Shown: one piece after another, positions 26,733 to 35,270 of the stretch
Layout of the letters: the number at the start of each line of letters is the position of its first letter
Position numbering within the stretch: the stretch's first letter is position 1
From: Cytophagales bacterium
Lineage (GTDB): Bacteria; Bacteroidota; Bacteroidia; Cytophagales; Thermoflexibacteraceae
Direction of reading: 5' to 3'
Length of the DNA stretch: 64,000 nt
Assembly: GCA_013299115.1 (NCBI GenBank)
Contig: JAAFKA010000003.1
Location: forward strand, 123,394 to 187,393
Translations under genes and position numbers: made by a program
Notes under the pieces: generated by a model
Told to the model about the DNA's origin: nothing
What the model saw: the letters and a program-made list of their open reading frames with translations, nothing else
Databases searched by the model: none

Positions 26733-26864
26733 GTTGATTTTTTGTTAAAAGTAAACGAATATTATTGATTTTTCTTGCAAGTTTTTTTCTTGGGGCAAAT
26801 ATACCAAAATTCTATTTAAATCAAAACCTGAAATATTACGAATGCCTACTGGAAGTAAAACAAA

Positions 26865-26903
26865 AATAAAACCTACAATTAACGACTAATTGTAGGTTTT
26901 ATT
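26865..26903. terminator. Terminator downstream of tRNA-Pro
   Basis: AATAAAACCTACAATT pairs exactly with AATTGTAGGTTTTATT (16 bp, 7-nt loop). On the minus strand it is followed by a T-rich run, so it terminates transcription coming from the tRNA gene. Confidence 0.85.
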
Positions 26904-26911
26904 ACCTTGTT

Positions 26912-26937
26912 GTAGTGTGGACTTCAGACCACACATA
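26912..26937. repeat. Single copy of the GTGTGGACT palindrome family
   Basis: TAGTGTGGACTTCAGACCAC followed by ACATA: the same imperfect palindrome as in the arrays at 1-158 and 11611-11766, here single, between the terminator and tRNA-Pro. Confidence 0.7.
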
Positions 26938-26962
26938 GTATAGTTAGCAAGGCTTTTAATAG

Positions 26963-27036
26963 TCGGAGTGGCGGGATTTGAACCCACGACCACTTGCACC
27001 CCATACAAGTACGCTACCGGACTGCGCTACACCCCG
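26963..27036 (-). tRNA. tRNA-Pro (anticodon GGG)
   Basis: The 74-nt transcript folds as a full cloverleaf: acceptor CGGGGTG/CACTCCG with the C1-G72 pair typical of tRNA-Pro, D arm with GTCCGGTA, anticodon stem CTTGT/GCAAG around the loop ATGGGGT (anticodon GGG at 34-36), and T arm GTGGG-TTCAAAT-CCCGC. The discriminator is A, and CCA is not encoded. A terminator lies downstream at 26865-26903. Confidence 0.95.
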
Positions 27037-27122
27037 AATTGGATTGCAAAAGTGGAGTATTTTTTCGATATTTCAAAATTTTTTCAAAAATTTGTTGTAC
27101 ATTTGTAGCAAATTATAAGCTA

Positions 27123-27716
27123 ATGATAACTTCATTGACTCAATTAGATTTTACACAACGCTATTCTTATGCCGACTATCTCACGTGGCAGTTTACGGAA
27201 AGAATAGAACTATTGAAGGGCTACATTCGCCAAATGGCTGCCCCCAATACCAAACACCAACGAGTTTCTATTCGTTTGGAAAAAATATGGGGCAATTTTT
27301 TGGAAGGCAAAAAGTGTGAAATTTATCACGCACCTTTTGATGTGAGATTGTATAATCGCAAAAAATCTTTGTTGCAAAACAAAGAAGTTTTTACTGTGGT
27401 GCAACCCGATATTTGTATTATTTGCGATACGTCTAAGATAGATGAAAGGGGTTGCAATGGGTCGCCAGAGTTGATTATAGAAATTTTGTCGCCCAGCAAT
27501 TCGGCTACTGATATTAAAGACAAATACGAATTATATGCCGAAGCAGGAGTTACAGAATATTGGATTGTGTATCCTTCGGAGGAGCATATTCAGCAGTATG
27601 TGCTTGATAATGAGGTATATAAACTGCACAATGTAGTTACAAAAATTGAAAGTATTACGCCTTATTTGTTCCCTGAATTGAGTATTGAATTGGAGAAGAT
27701 TTTTTTGGCAGGTTAA
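27123..27716 (+). CDS. Uma2-family PD-(D/E)XK endonuclease
   Basis: Starting at the ATG at 27123, the 197-residue protein shows the Uma2 (DUF820) pattern: an N-terminal region ending in the proline-aspartate box VQPDICIICD near 98-107, then the E-x-L-S-P-S motif PELIIEILSPSNSATD near 117-132, then DKYELYAEAGVTEYWIVYP with catalytic-type acidic and lysine residues near 135-155. The family has a restriction-endonuclease-like fold, is expanded in Cytophagales and cyanobacteria and may have a nuclease role; its biological function is not settled. A TACATTTG -7-like box lies at 27098-27105. The frame extends through the tRNA gene to 26994, which cannot be coding. Confidence 0.85.
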   Translation: MITSLTQLDFTQRYSYADYLTWQFTERIELLKGYIRQMAAPNTKHQRVSIRLEKIWGNFLEGKKCEIYHAPFDVRLYNRKKSLLQNKEVFTVVQPDICIICDTSKIDERGCNGSPELIIEILSPSNSATDIKDKYELYAEAGVTEYWIVYPSEEHIQQYVLDNEVYKLHNVVTKIESITPYLFPELSIELEKIFLAG

Positions 27717-27718
27717 TT

Positions 27719-27832
27719 TATACACAAAGGAAAGTGGTTTTGGGATATGAGAAGTAACAGTTCTTAGAGAACTGCTACTTCTATACTGTGTTTTTGAAAC
27801 TAAAATCCCAAAATCACTTTCCGATGTGTATA
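27719..27832. mobile_element. 114-bp MITE-like element with 28-bp inverted ends
   Basis: The left end (27719-27746, TATACACAAAGGAAAGTGG...) and the right end (27805-27832, ...CACTTTCCGATGTGTATA) are imperfect inverted repeats of 28 bp; the middle has its own hairpin around AGTTCTTAGAGAACT. It encodes nothing and begins three bases after the Uma2 stop codon. A further right-end copy stands alone at 59098-59125. Size and structure fit a miniature inverted-repeat element. Confidence 0.7.
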
Positions 27833-27839
27833 ACTTGTG

Positions 27840-27924
27840 TAGTGTGGATTTCAGTCGGGGACACCTCAGTCCACACTATTCAATAAGTGTATTAAGTTAT
27901 GTGTGGGCTGAAGCCCACACTACA
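27840..27924. repeat. Two copies of the GTGTGGACT palindrome family
   Basis: One copy (27840-27878) reads AGTGTGGATTTCAGTC, a short insert, then CAGTCCACACT; a second (27901-27924) reads GTGTGGGCTGAAGCCCACAC. Both are imperfect palindromes related to the tandem arrays at 1-158 and 11611-11766. Confidence 0.7.
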
Positions 27925-27980
27925 GATATGCTACGATAATTTACGTTAGTTATCAAATTCGCCTAAAGGCAAATATACGA

Positions 27981-29366
27981 TTATTTCATCTCCAAAATAC
28001 TACCTGTGAGTGTGGCTAATTGCGTGTGCGAATCCAAGACCTGTTGCAGAGTATTGAAAGTAGTGGTAGCTGTGTTAAAGTAGTTTTCTTGTAAAATTCT
28101 GTACTCGAAAGTATTTATTTTGCCTGTTTTAAACTTTTCGTAGGCAAGATTCAGATTTTTAAACGCAAGCTGTTGGTTTTGGTAAGCCAACTGATACAAG
28201 TTTTTTCGAGTTTGGTATTGGTCTAAGGTTTGCCTTACCAAAAATTCGAGGCGAAATTTCAGTTGTTCGGTTTGCAACATTCCAATAGTTGCCTCCATTT
28301 TGGCTTCTTGCACGTTGCGTTTGAGCAAACCTCCGCCAAAAATTGGTACATTCAGCGTAAAACCTGCTGCATTGTTCTGCCCAATGATAGAGCCTGTTCG
28401 GTTGCCTGCACTGGTGCCGTCTATTTGGCGGGCATTGTCTAAGTTCTGAAAAGCCCAACTATACGTACTGGTTGCAGCCAAACTCAACGTGGGCGACAGC
28501 ATAGCTTTGGTGGCTGCTATGTTGTTTTGCAACAATTCTTGGGCAAGTAACTGGTTGCGGTAGGTTGGATTGTTGCTCAATAATTTGCTTTGCAAGTCCT
28601 CAAATTGATAAGTCGGAAAGTCGGTTTGCAAACTATCTGCAAATTGGTAGTTTTTTTCTATCTCTTTTTCTGCCATTACCCAATTCAAGTTGCGAACAGC
28701 ATTTCTCAACTGCACTTCTTGCGTGAGGAGAGCCACCGAGTCCGTAAGGTAGTTGCTTTGCTCTACCCAAACTTCATTGGCAGTAGCCCCACCTATTTGT
28801 TTTTTGAACTGCACATAGTCATATTTTTGCTTAGAAAGTTGCAAAACTTGCTTAGAAAGTTGCGTCTGTGCCTCCAAAACCTTGATTTGGTAGTAACCCA
28901 ACAACACGTTTTGAATGGTGTTTTGTATGGCAAGGGCTACGTTTCCTTGTGTTTGCTGCTCCAATAAAGCCAGTCTTTGTTTGGCTATGTGAATACCAAA
29001 ACCATTGAAAAGCACCCAATTCAGGTTGATACTTGGCACAATTCCGTTGTTGATAATGATGCCTTGCAACTGAAAAGGGGCAGGTTTGATGATGTTATTC
29101 AGCAAATTGTTTTGGGCAAGGGCAAAGTTTATGGTAGGATATTTGGCTGTATTCGCCCAATGGTTGTTGTAATTGGCAACTTTGGCTTGCTCCTGCACTA
29201 TCAATATTTCAAAATTTTGGGCAAGGGCTTTGTTTATTGCCGCTGCTATGGTCAGTTTTTCGCCAGTTTGTGTATTTTGGGCTTGCAAAAGCAACCCTTT
29301 TAGGTTGAAAAGGGCAAAAAATAAAGAAAAAATGAATAATTTCTTTTGTATAAAGTGTAATAGCAT
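27981..29366 (-). CDS. TolC-family outer membrane efflux protein
   Basis: The 461-residue protein has an N-terminal signal sequence (first about 30 residues ending LLLQAQ) and the two repeated OEP domains of TolC-like channels: long amphipathic helices rich in Asn, Gln and Leu separated by beta-barrel strands (for example WVLFNGFGI near 110-118 and FTLNVPIFGGGLLKR near 325-339). Such proteins form the trimeric outer-membrane tunnel of tripartite efflux or type I secretion systems. No periplasmic adaptor or pump gene is adjacent, so the partner is unknown. It is a single gene on this strand. Confidence 0.9.
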   Translation of the reverse strand: MLLHFIQKKLFIFSLFFALFNLKGLLLQAQNTQTGEKLTIAAAINKALAQNFEILIVQEQAKVANYNNHWANTAKYPTINFALAQNNLLNNIIKPAPFQLQGIIINNGIVPSINLNWVLFNGFGIHIAKQRLALLEQQTQGNVALAIQNTIQNVLLGYYQIKVLEAQTQLSKQVLQLSKQKYDYVQFKKQIGGATANEVWVEQSNYLTDSVALLTQEVQLRNAVRNLNWVMAEKEIEKNYQFADSLQTDFPTYQFEDLQSKLLSNNPTYRNQLLAQELLQNNIAATKAMLSPTLSLAATSTYSWAFQNLDNARQIDGTSAGNRTGSIIGQNNAAGFTLNVPIFGGGLLKRNVQEAKMEATIGMLQTEQLKFRLEFLVRQTLDQYQTRKNLYQLAYQNQQLAFKNLNLAYEKFKTGKINTFEYRILQENYFNTATTTFNTLQQVLDSHTQLATLTGSILEMK

Positions 29367-29465
29367 AGTTGTATTTTTATTGTAATTATTTAGGATAGTT
29401 GCCTTTAGACAACTAACTTCGTTATTTTTGACCTTATTGATACATAAGGTTCAAGCTTAGTAAAA

Positions 29466-30494
29466 TTAATACACATTTACTTCATTATGCAGAACAATAG
29501 TAAATAATTCGGCTACACTTTGTTGAATTTTGAGGGCTAACTCCCAAATTTCGCTACCTGTTCCGCCACCATAATTGACCAATATAAGGGCTTGGTCTTT
29601 GTGTACACCTACATTACCTATCCGTTTGCCCTTCCATCCAGCTTGTTCTATGAGCCAACCCGCAGGAATTTTGACTTCATCGGGGTGTTCGGCTGCAAAA
29701 GAAGGAATTTGTGGGTAATTTTTTTGCAACCCCTCAAAAGTGCTGCGAGGAATCTCAGGGTTTTTGAAAAAACTGCCTGCATTACCTATTTGCTCTGGAT
29801 TGGGTAGCTTGCTTTGCCTTATTTGAATAACAGTTTGGGCTATGCTTTGCAAGGTAGGCGGCGTTTGTGTACTTGCCAGCACCTGTGAAATAGCTCCATA
29901 AGAAGTGTTGAGTTGGTGATTTCTTTTTGTCAGTCGCAAAGTAACAGTAGTGATAACAACCTGATTTTTAAGGGCTTGCTTAAAAATACTTTGTCTATAA
30001 CCAAACTGACAAGCAGCATGGTCAAAAGTTAGTTCTTCGCCTGTATTTATTTTCACTGCCTCCAAACTGTGAAAACTTTGTTTCAATTCCACGCCATAAG
30101 CCCCGATGTTTTGCATAGGAGCAGCCCCTACTGAACCATAAATCAAAGCCAAATTTTCTATGCCCCCCCAATCATTTGCTATGGCATACAAAACAGTTTG
30201 ATGCCAATTTTCGCCTGCTCCTACCTGCAAATAGACAAATTCCTCTGTTTCTTGCACTATTTTCAGCCCCATCAGATTGATTTTAATAACCAAGCCCTCA
30301 AAATTTTTGGTAAACAAGGTATTGCTTCCTCCACCCATGACAAGTTTAGGCATGGTTTTCCAATCGGGGTGTTGCAAACAATACAACAGTTCTTCTTTGG
30401 AGTGAATAGTAGCAAAAAAATTGGCTTTTACAGCTATACCAAACGTATTGTAAGGCTGCAAAGTTACATTTTGTTGGATTTTTGGAGGTTGCAT
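29466..30494 (-). CDS. murB: UDP-N-acetylenolpyruvoylglucosamine reductase
   Basis: MurB reduces the enolpyruvyl ether to UDP-MurNAc in peptidoglycan synthesis, using NADPH and FAD. The FAD domain shows MGGGSNTLFT near 65-74 and YGSVGAAPMQNIGAYG near 116-131; the catalytic serine is in GNAGSFFKNPEI near 235-246, and the C-terminal end contains NEVNVY. The insertion pattern and the QNIGAYG form match type I (E. coli-like) MurB, length 342 as expected. Divergent from hemH. Confidence 0.95.
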   Translation of the reverse strand: MQPPKIQQNVTLQPYNTFGIAVKANFFATIHSKEELLYCLQHPDWKTMPKLVMGGGSNTLFTKNFEGLVIKINLMGLKIVQETEEFVYLQVGAGENWHQTVLYAIANDWGGIENLALIYGSVGAAPMQNIGAYGVELKQSFHSLEAVKINTGEELTFDHAACQFGYRQSIFKQALKNQVVITTVTLRLTKRNHQLNTSYGAISQVLASTQTPPTLQSIAQTVIQIRQSKLPNPEQIGNAGSFFKNPEIPRSTFEGLQKNYPQIPSFAAEHPDEVKIPAGWLIEQAGWKGKRIGNVGVHKDQALILVNYGGGTGSEIWELALKIQQSVAELFTIVLHNEVNVY

Positions 30495-30571
30495 TTGTAA
30501 ATAGTTGCCAATTTTTTAGTTGTGTTATTGCAAATTGTTTCTACTCACAAAGTTACTTAAATTTTGCATAT

Positions 30572-30604
30572 TTTGTAAACCAGTCAAATTATTTTCTACC
30601 TTTG
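30572..30604 (+). promoter_or_regulatory. Bacteroidota-type promoter for hemH
   Basis: TTTG at 30572-30575, a 21-nt spacer and TACCTTTG at 30597-30604. The hemH ATG follows at 30659, leaving a leader of about 50 nt. Confidence 0.7.
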
Positions 30605-30658
30605 TCTTTCGTAAAATAAAAAAATTACAATTTAAAACTTACAGCAAATTAGCAAATT

Positions 30659-31675
30659 ATGGCAATAGGTGTTTTAGTTGTCAATTTAGGCACTCCCGAT
30701 AGTCCAAACACAGGTGATGTACGCAAATACCTCCGACAGTTTTTGATGGATGGTAGAGTGATAGATATTCCATTCATTCCTCGTTGGTTGCTAGTCAACC
30801 TCATTATTGCGCCGTTTAGGGCACCCAAGTCTGCCAAAATCTACAAAGAACTTTGGACCTCCAAAGGTTCGCCGTTGCTTATTCATGGCTTAGGTGTGTA
30901 TAAGTTATTGCAAGAGGCATTAGGCAAAGATTATGTGGTAGATTTTGGTATGCGTTACCAAAGCCCAAGTATAGAATCTGCTTTGGAGAGGTTGCAAAAA
31001 CTGCACTTGCAAAAAATCATTGTTCTGCCTTTGTTTCCTCAATATGCCTCTGCCAGCACAGGTTCTGTACACGAGGAGGTAATGCGAATAGTGAGCCAAT
31101 GGCAACTGATACCCCAAATGGTGCTAATAGATAGCTATGCCGAGAATGCCAAAATGGTGAAAACTTACGCTGCGATTGGCAAAAAGTATATGGAAAAAGA
31201 CAAATTTGACCATTTTATTTTCACCTATCATGGCTTGCCTGAAAGACAAATTCGCAAAGGTGACTGTACAGGGCAGTGCTTGTCAGCTACCTGCTGCAAT
31301 ACCTTAGCAGATTGGAACAGACTCTGTTACCGAGGGCAATGCTTTGCGACTTCGCGTTTATTGGCAGAGGAATTGGGTATTGGTGAGCAAGATTATACGG
31401 TTTCTTTCCAATCTCGGTTAGGCTCTGACCCTTGGATAAAACCCTACACAGACCTTAAAATAGAGGAGTTGGTAAAGGCAGGCAAAAAAAGAATTTTGGC
31501 TTTTTCGCCTTCTTTTGTAGCAGATTGTTTGGAAACCACCATAGAAATTGGCGAAGAATACAAAGAAATTTTTGAAAAAGCAGGCGGAGAACATTGGCAG
31601 CTGGTAGAAAGTCTAAACACACACCCTTTGTGGATAGAAACTTTGCAGGAGATGGTGTTGAGCAGAGAGAGTTAA
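30659..31675 (+). CDS. hemH: Ferrochelatase
   Basis: HemH inserts Fe2+ into protoporphyrin IX, the last step of protoheme synthesis. The 338-residue protein starts with VNLGTPDSPNTGDVRKYLR, has the conserved catalytic His in TYHGLPERQIRKGD near 195-208, a cysteine group near 205-225 (DCTGQC, ATCCN), the segment FQSRLGSDPWIKPYT near 247-261, and the acidic metal-relay FSPSFVADCLETTIEI near 281-296. Four cysteines in this arrangement might bind an iron-sulfur cluster, as in some ferrochelatases; that is inference. holA follows in the same direction. Confidence 0.95.
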   Translation: MAIGVLVVNLGTPDSPNTGDVRKYLRQFLMDGRVIDIPFIPRWLLVNLIIAPFRAPKSAKIYKELWTSKGSPLLIHGLGVYKLLQEALGKDYVVDFGMRYQSPSIESALERLQKLHLQKIIVLPLFPQYASASTGSVHEEVMRIVSQWQLIPQMVLIDSYAENAKMVKTYAAIGKKYMEKDKFDHFIFTYHGLPERQIRKGDCTGQCLSATCCNTLADWNRLCYRGQCFATSRLLAEELGIGEQDYTVSFQSRLGSDPWIKPYTDLKIEELVKAGKKRILAFSPSFVADCLETTIEIGEEYKEIFEKAGGEHWQLVESLNTHPLWIETLQEMVLSRES

Positions 31676-31711
31676 AATAATCAGAATCAAATATTTAGAA
31701 ATTTTAAGAAG

Positions 31712-32734
31712 ATGCCACTCAGTCCTGACGCTGTTTTAAAAGATATAAAGGCAAAAAAATATGCGCCGCTGTACTTTTTGCATGGCGAAGAACCTTATTA
31801 CATAGACCAAATTTGCGATTGGATAGAATCTTCGGCTATTCCTGTGCCTGATAGGTCGTTTAATCAAACTGTTATTTACGGCAAAGATGCCAGCATGGGC
31901 GAAATTTTGGCAGCCGCCCGACGTTTTCCTATGATGGCAGATAGGCAACTGCTTATAGTCAAAGAAGCACAAGAAATTAAGGACATAGCCAAAGAAGATG
32001 GCAGAGAATTGCTAAAACAGTACGTGGACAAGCCTGTGCCGACTACTATTTTGGTTTTTGCCCACAAACACAAGAAATTAGACACCCGCACCTCATTGGG
32101 CAAGGAATTGGACAAGAAAGATTATTTGGTGGAGTCTAAGTCTATGTACGACAACCAATTACCTCGCTGGATTACGGAGTTGGTCAAGGAAAAAGGACAT
32201 AGCATTACTGAAAAAGCATCAGTTTTGGTGGCAGAGTATTTGGGCAACGACCTGAATAAGATAAGCAATGAAATAGACAAATTGCTGATAAATTTTAAGA
32301 CCAAAGTAGAGATAAATGAAGATACGGTTTCCAAATATATTGGTATCAGCAAAGAATACAATACATTTGAGTTGCAAAGTGCCATTGCCACCAAAAATGT
32401 ATTAAAGGCAAACCGCATAGTCAATTATTTTGAGGCTAACCCCAAAAGTAATCCGCTAATTCCTATCATTGCTTTGTTGTTTAGCTATTTTAGCAAGTTG
32501 GTGCTTGCCCACCAAACCAAAGACAAGACCAAACAAGGTATTGCTGCTGCCATAAAAGTAAGCCCTTTTTTTGTAGACGAATATTTAGTAGCAAGCAAAA
32601 ACTATCCTTTGGAAAAAGTTATCCGCATTATTGGCTTTTTGCGCGAGGCAGACCTCCAATCGAAAGGCGTGGGCAGCACCGCAGACGATGGGCAGATTTT
32701 AAGGGAACTGTTGTTTAAAATACTCCATGTGTGA
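31712..32734 (+). CDS. holA: DNA polymerase III subunit delta
   Basis: The delta subunit is part of the clamp loader that opens the sliding clamp. The 340-residue protein shows the N-terminal beta-clamp-wrench segment PLYFLHGEEPYYIDQICDWI near 18-37, the AAA+-like domain without functional ATP binding, and a C-terminal collar domain (about 215-340). Sequence is typical for Bacteroidota HolA. It follows hemH by 36 nt, and the tyrS reading frame begins near its end. Confidence 0.93.
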   Translation: MPLSPDAVLKDIKAKKYAPLYFLHGEEPYYIDQICDWIESSAIPVPDRSFNQTVIYGKDASMGEILAAARRFPMMADRQLLIVKEAQEIKDIAKEDGRELLKQYVDKPVPTTILVFAHKHKKLDTRTSLGKELDKKDYLVESKSMYDNQLPRWITELVKEKGHSITEKASVLVAEYLGNDLNKISNEIDKLLINFKTKVEINEDTVSKYIGISKEYNTFELQSAIATKNVLKANRIVNYFEANPKSNPLIPIIALLFSYFSKLVLAHQTKDKTKQGIAAAIKVSPFFVDEYLVASKNYPLEKVIRIIGFLREADLQSKGVGSTADDGQILRELLFKILHV

Positions 32735-32751
32735 AACAAAATTCTCAAAGT

Positions 32752-32784
32752 TTTGCCCTTTTCCAAAACAAATACTTATCTTTG
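32752..32784 (+). promoter_or_regulatory. Bacteroidota-type promoter for tyrS
   Basis: TTTG at 32752-32755, a 21-nt spacer and TATCTTTG at 32777-32784, just after the holA stop. The tyrS ATG is at 32796, only 12 nt downstream of the -7 element, so the leader is very short. Confidence 0.7.
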
Positions 32785-32795
32785 AAGAAAATTTT

Positions 32796-34067
32796 ATGAA
32801 AGCAGACCTACTAACAGAATTGCGGTGGCGTGGACTTTTGCACGACCTCATGCCCAACACCGACCAGCAACTGAACAAAGAAATGACCACGGGCTATGTA
32901 GGTTTCGACCCTACAGCTGCCTCTTTGCATATTGGCAATTTAGTACCTATCATGCTCCTCAAACATCTCCAACGGGCAGGACACAAACCCATCGCCTTAG
33001 TCGGCGGGGCTACGGGTATGATTGGCGACCCTTCGGGCAAGTCTGCTGAAAGGAATATGCTCGATGAAGAAACTTTGCAACGCAACATAGAGGGAGTGAA
33101 AAAACAACTTGCCAAATTTTTGGACTTTGATTGTGGGGCAAACTCTGCCGAATTACTAAATAATTACGATTGGTTTAAAGACTTCAACCTTTTGGAGTTT
33201 CTCCGCAGCGTGGGCAAGCACATTACCATCAGCTATATGATGGGCAAAGACTCTGTAAAAAACAGGTTGGAAACAGGTATTTCGTTTACAGAATTTTCTT
33301 ACCAACTTTTTCAGGGCTACGACTTTTATTGGCTCTACAAAAACAAGGGCTGCAAACTCCAAATGGGTGGCTCCGACCAATGGGGCAACATGACCACAGG
33401 CACAGAACTCATACGCCGAAAAGACGGAGGAGAAGCCTACGTACTCACTTCGCCTTTGCTTACCAAAGCTGATGGTACTAAATTTGGAAAATCAGAATCA
33501 GGCAATATTTGGCTCGATGCCACCATGACTTCGCCTTATAAATTTTACCAATTTTGGCTAAATACAGACGACAAAGATTTGCCTAAATTGCTAAGAACTT
33601 TTACTTTTTTTGACAAAGAACAAATAGAAAACCTCGAAAAAGAACACGCCACCAATCCGAATGCACTCAAACGGATTTTGGCAGAAGACATTACCAAAAC
33701 CGTACACAGTGAGGAGGCTTTGCTCAACGCACAAAAGGCTTCGGCTCTGCTTTTTGGCAAGGCTACTTTGGAGGATTTTGAGGCAACAGACGAGGCTACT
33801 TTGCAAGAAGTTTTTGATGGCATACCGCAAAAAACTTTTACCAAAGACGAATACCAAAGTTTGGCTACTACTTACGAATTGGTAGCTACTACGATTGGAA
33901 TTTCTAAAACTGAAACCAAAAAAGCTGTTCAGAACAACGGAATCAGTATCAACAAACAAAAAATTTCGACAGCACAAGGCGAAGGCAAACCAGTTTTTGA
34001 CTTCCTGAAAAACAAGTATTTGCTGCTGCAAAATGGCAAAAAATATTTTTTGGTAACAGTGCAATGA
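32796..34067 (+). CDS. tyrS: Tyrosyl-tRNA synthetase
   Basis: The class I aminoacyl-tRNA synthetase charges tRNA-Tyr. From the ATG at 32796 the product is 423 residues: the HIGH-type motif SLHIGNL near 46-52, the tyrosine-binding region, the KMSKS-type motif KFGKS near 229-233, and a C-terminal S4 RNA-binding domain near 350-415. Length and order match bacterial TyrRS. The frame opens earlier at 32727 inside holA, but the promoter and the standard N-terminus support the later start. Confidence 0.95.
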   Translation: MKADLLTELRWRGLLHDLMPNTDQQLNKEMTTGYVGFDPTAASLHIGNLVPIMLLKHLQRAGHKPIALVGGATGMIGDPSGKSAERNMLDEETLQRNIEGVKKQLAKFLDFDCGANSAELLNNYDWFKDFNLLEFLRSVGKHITISYMMGKDSVKNRLETGISFTEFSYQLFQGYDFYWLYKNKGCKLQMGGSDQWGNMTTGTELIRRKDGGEAYVLTSPLLTKADGTKFGKSESGNIWLDATMTSPYKFYQFWLNTDDKDLPKLLRTFTFFDKEQIENLEKEHATNPNALKRILAEDITKTVHSEEALLNAQKASALLFGKATLEDFEATDEATLQEVFDGIPQKTFTKDEYQSLATTYELVATTIGISKTETKKAVQNNGISINKQKISTAQGEGKPVFDFLKNKYLLLQNGKKYFLVTVQ

Positions 34068-34256
34068 AAATAAGGGTAGTGCCACAGATGTAATGTATAT
34101 TTTGCTACTAACTTTCCAAATCTAATCAAATGAAGTTTGCAAATCCATTTTTTATGCCTAACTTGCAGCCCAAAATTACAAACCTTGTCAGAATAATAAA
34201 CAATTCTAATCCTATACAAGTTTTATAGTTGGGTTATTTCTTGCTACCAAAATCTT

Positions 34257-35150
34257 ATGCAACATCTTACTACTACCACTTTTCCACTGAGCCGAGCAGC
34301 CAAAATCAAACAATTTGCTGTCATGCTCAAAGTTCGTTTGTCGTTATTGGTAGTTTTTTCTGGTGCTTTTGGCTTTTCTTTAGCCACCCCAACAGACCAA
34401 TCTATTGATTACCTCAAATTGTGGTGGCTCTGTGTAAGTAGTTTTATGATAACAGGCTCTGCAAATATTATCAACCAAATTATAGAAAAAGACTATGACA
34501 AACTAATGAAACGAACTGCTTTTCGTCCCCTACCTACTGGACTTATTTCGGTACAAGAAGCAGGAGTTTTTGCTTTTTTGTTAGGTATTATTGGGTTTGG
34601 TTTGCTATTTTTTCTTGTCAATCCATTGTCAGCAGCTTTGTCCCTTTTGTCCTTGATATTATACGCCTTTGTTTATACACCACTCAAAAGAATATCACCA
34701 ATTTGTGTGTTTGTTGGGGCATTTCCTGGTGCTTTGCCTCCCTTAATTGGTTGGGCAGCTCAGTCAGAACAGGTTGGTTTAGAGGCTTTTATTATTTTTG
34801 CTATCCAATTTATTTGGCAATTTCCACACTTTTGGGCTATTGCTTGGGTTGCCCATGAGGATTACACCAATGCAGGATTTAAAATGTTGCCCGGCGAAAA
34901 AAATGTAAATACAGCCTTTCAAATCATGATTTACACTTTGTTTCTTATTCCATTGGGCTTGCTTCCCAGTCAATTTGGAATAGCAGGGTTTACGTCTGCC
35001 ATCGTTGCCACTTGCTTGGGTGTATTATTTTTGGCACAAACTTTTTATCTCCTGCGTACAGGCACAAACAAGGCTGCTTTGCAAATGATGTTTGGTTCTT
35101 TTATTTATCTCCCAGTTGTGCAAATTGCTTACTTATTAGATAAAATGTAA
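34257..35150 (+). CDS. ctaB: Protoheme IX farnesyltransferase
   Basis: The polytopic UbiA-type prenyltransferase attaches farnesyl to protoheme IX to give heme O for heme-copper oxidases. The 297-residue protein has about eight hydrophobic segments, the first Asp-rich motif in NQIIEKDYDKLMKRT near 76-90 and the second in HEDYTNAGFKML near 200-211. Length is normal. It lies between tyrS and an ABC1 kinase gene; no cytochrome oxidase genes are adjacent. Confidence 0.94.
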   Translation: MQHLTTTTFPLSRAAKIKQFAVMLKVRLSLLVVFSGAFGFSLATPTDQSIDYLKLWWLCVSSFMITGSANIINQIIEKDYDKLMKRTAFRPLPTGLISVQEAGVFAFLLGIIGFGLLFFLVNPLSAALSLLSLILYAFVYTPLKRISPICVFVGAFPGALPPLIGWAAQSEQVGLEAFIIFAIQFIWQFPHFWAIAWVAHEDYTNAGFKMLPGEKNVNTAFQIMIYTLFLIPLGLLPSQFGIAGFTSAIVATCLGVLFLAQTFYLLRTGTNKAALQMMFGSFIYLPVVQIAYLLDKM

Positions 35151-35270
35151 TTTTGCAATATCTAAAATTATGTTATGACTTGTAAGTTTTTTTTATAAAA
35201 ATTTATCTAAAACAAACTAAACTATTCAAAATCAGGTTTACAAGGCAGACCAACTACACAAAAGGAAAAC

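Noticed and set aside
26994-27122. Longer start for the Uma2 gene
   Set aside because: The 43 extra codons would cover part of the tRNA-Pro gene and the promoter; the ATG at 27123 fits the family.
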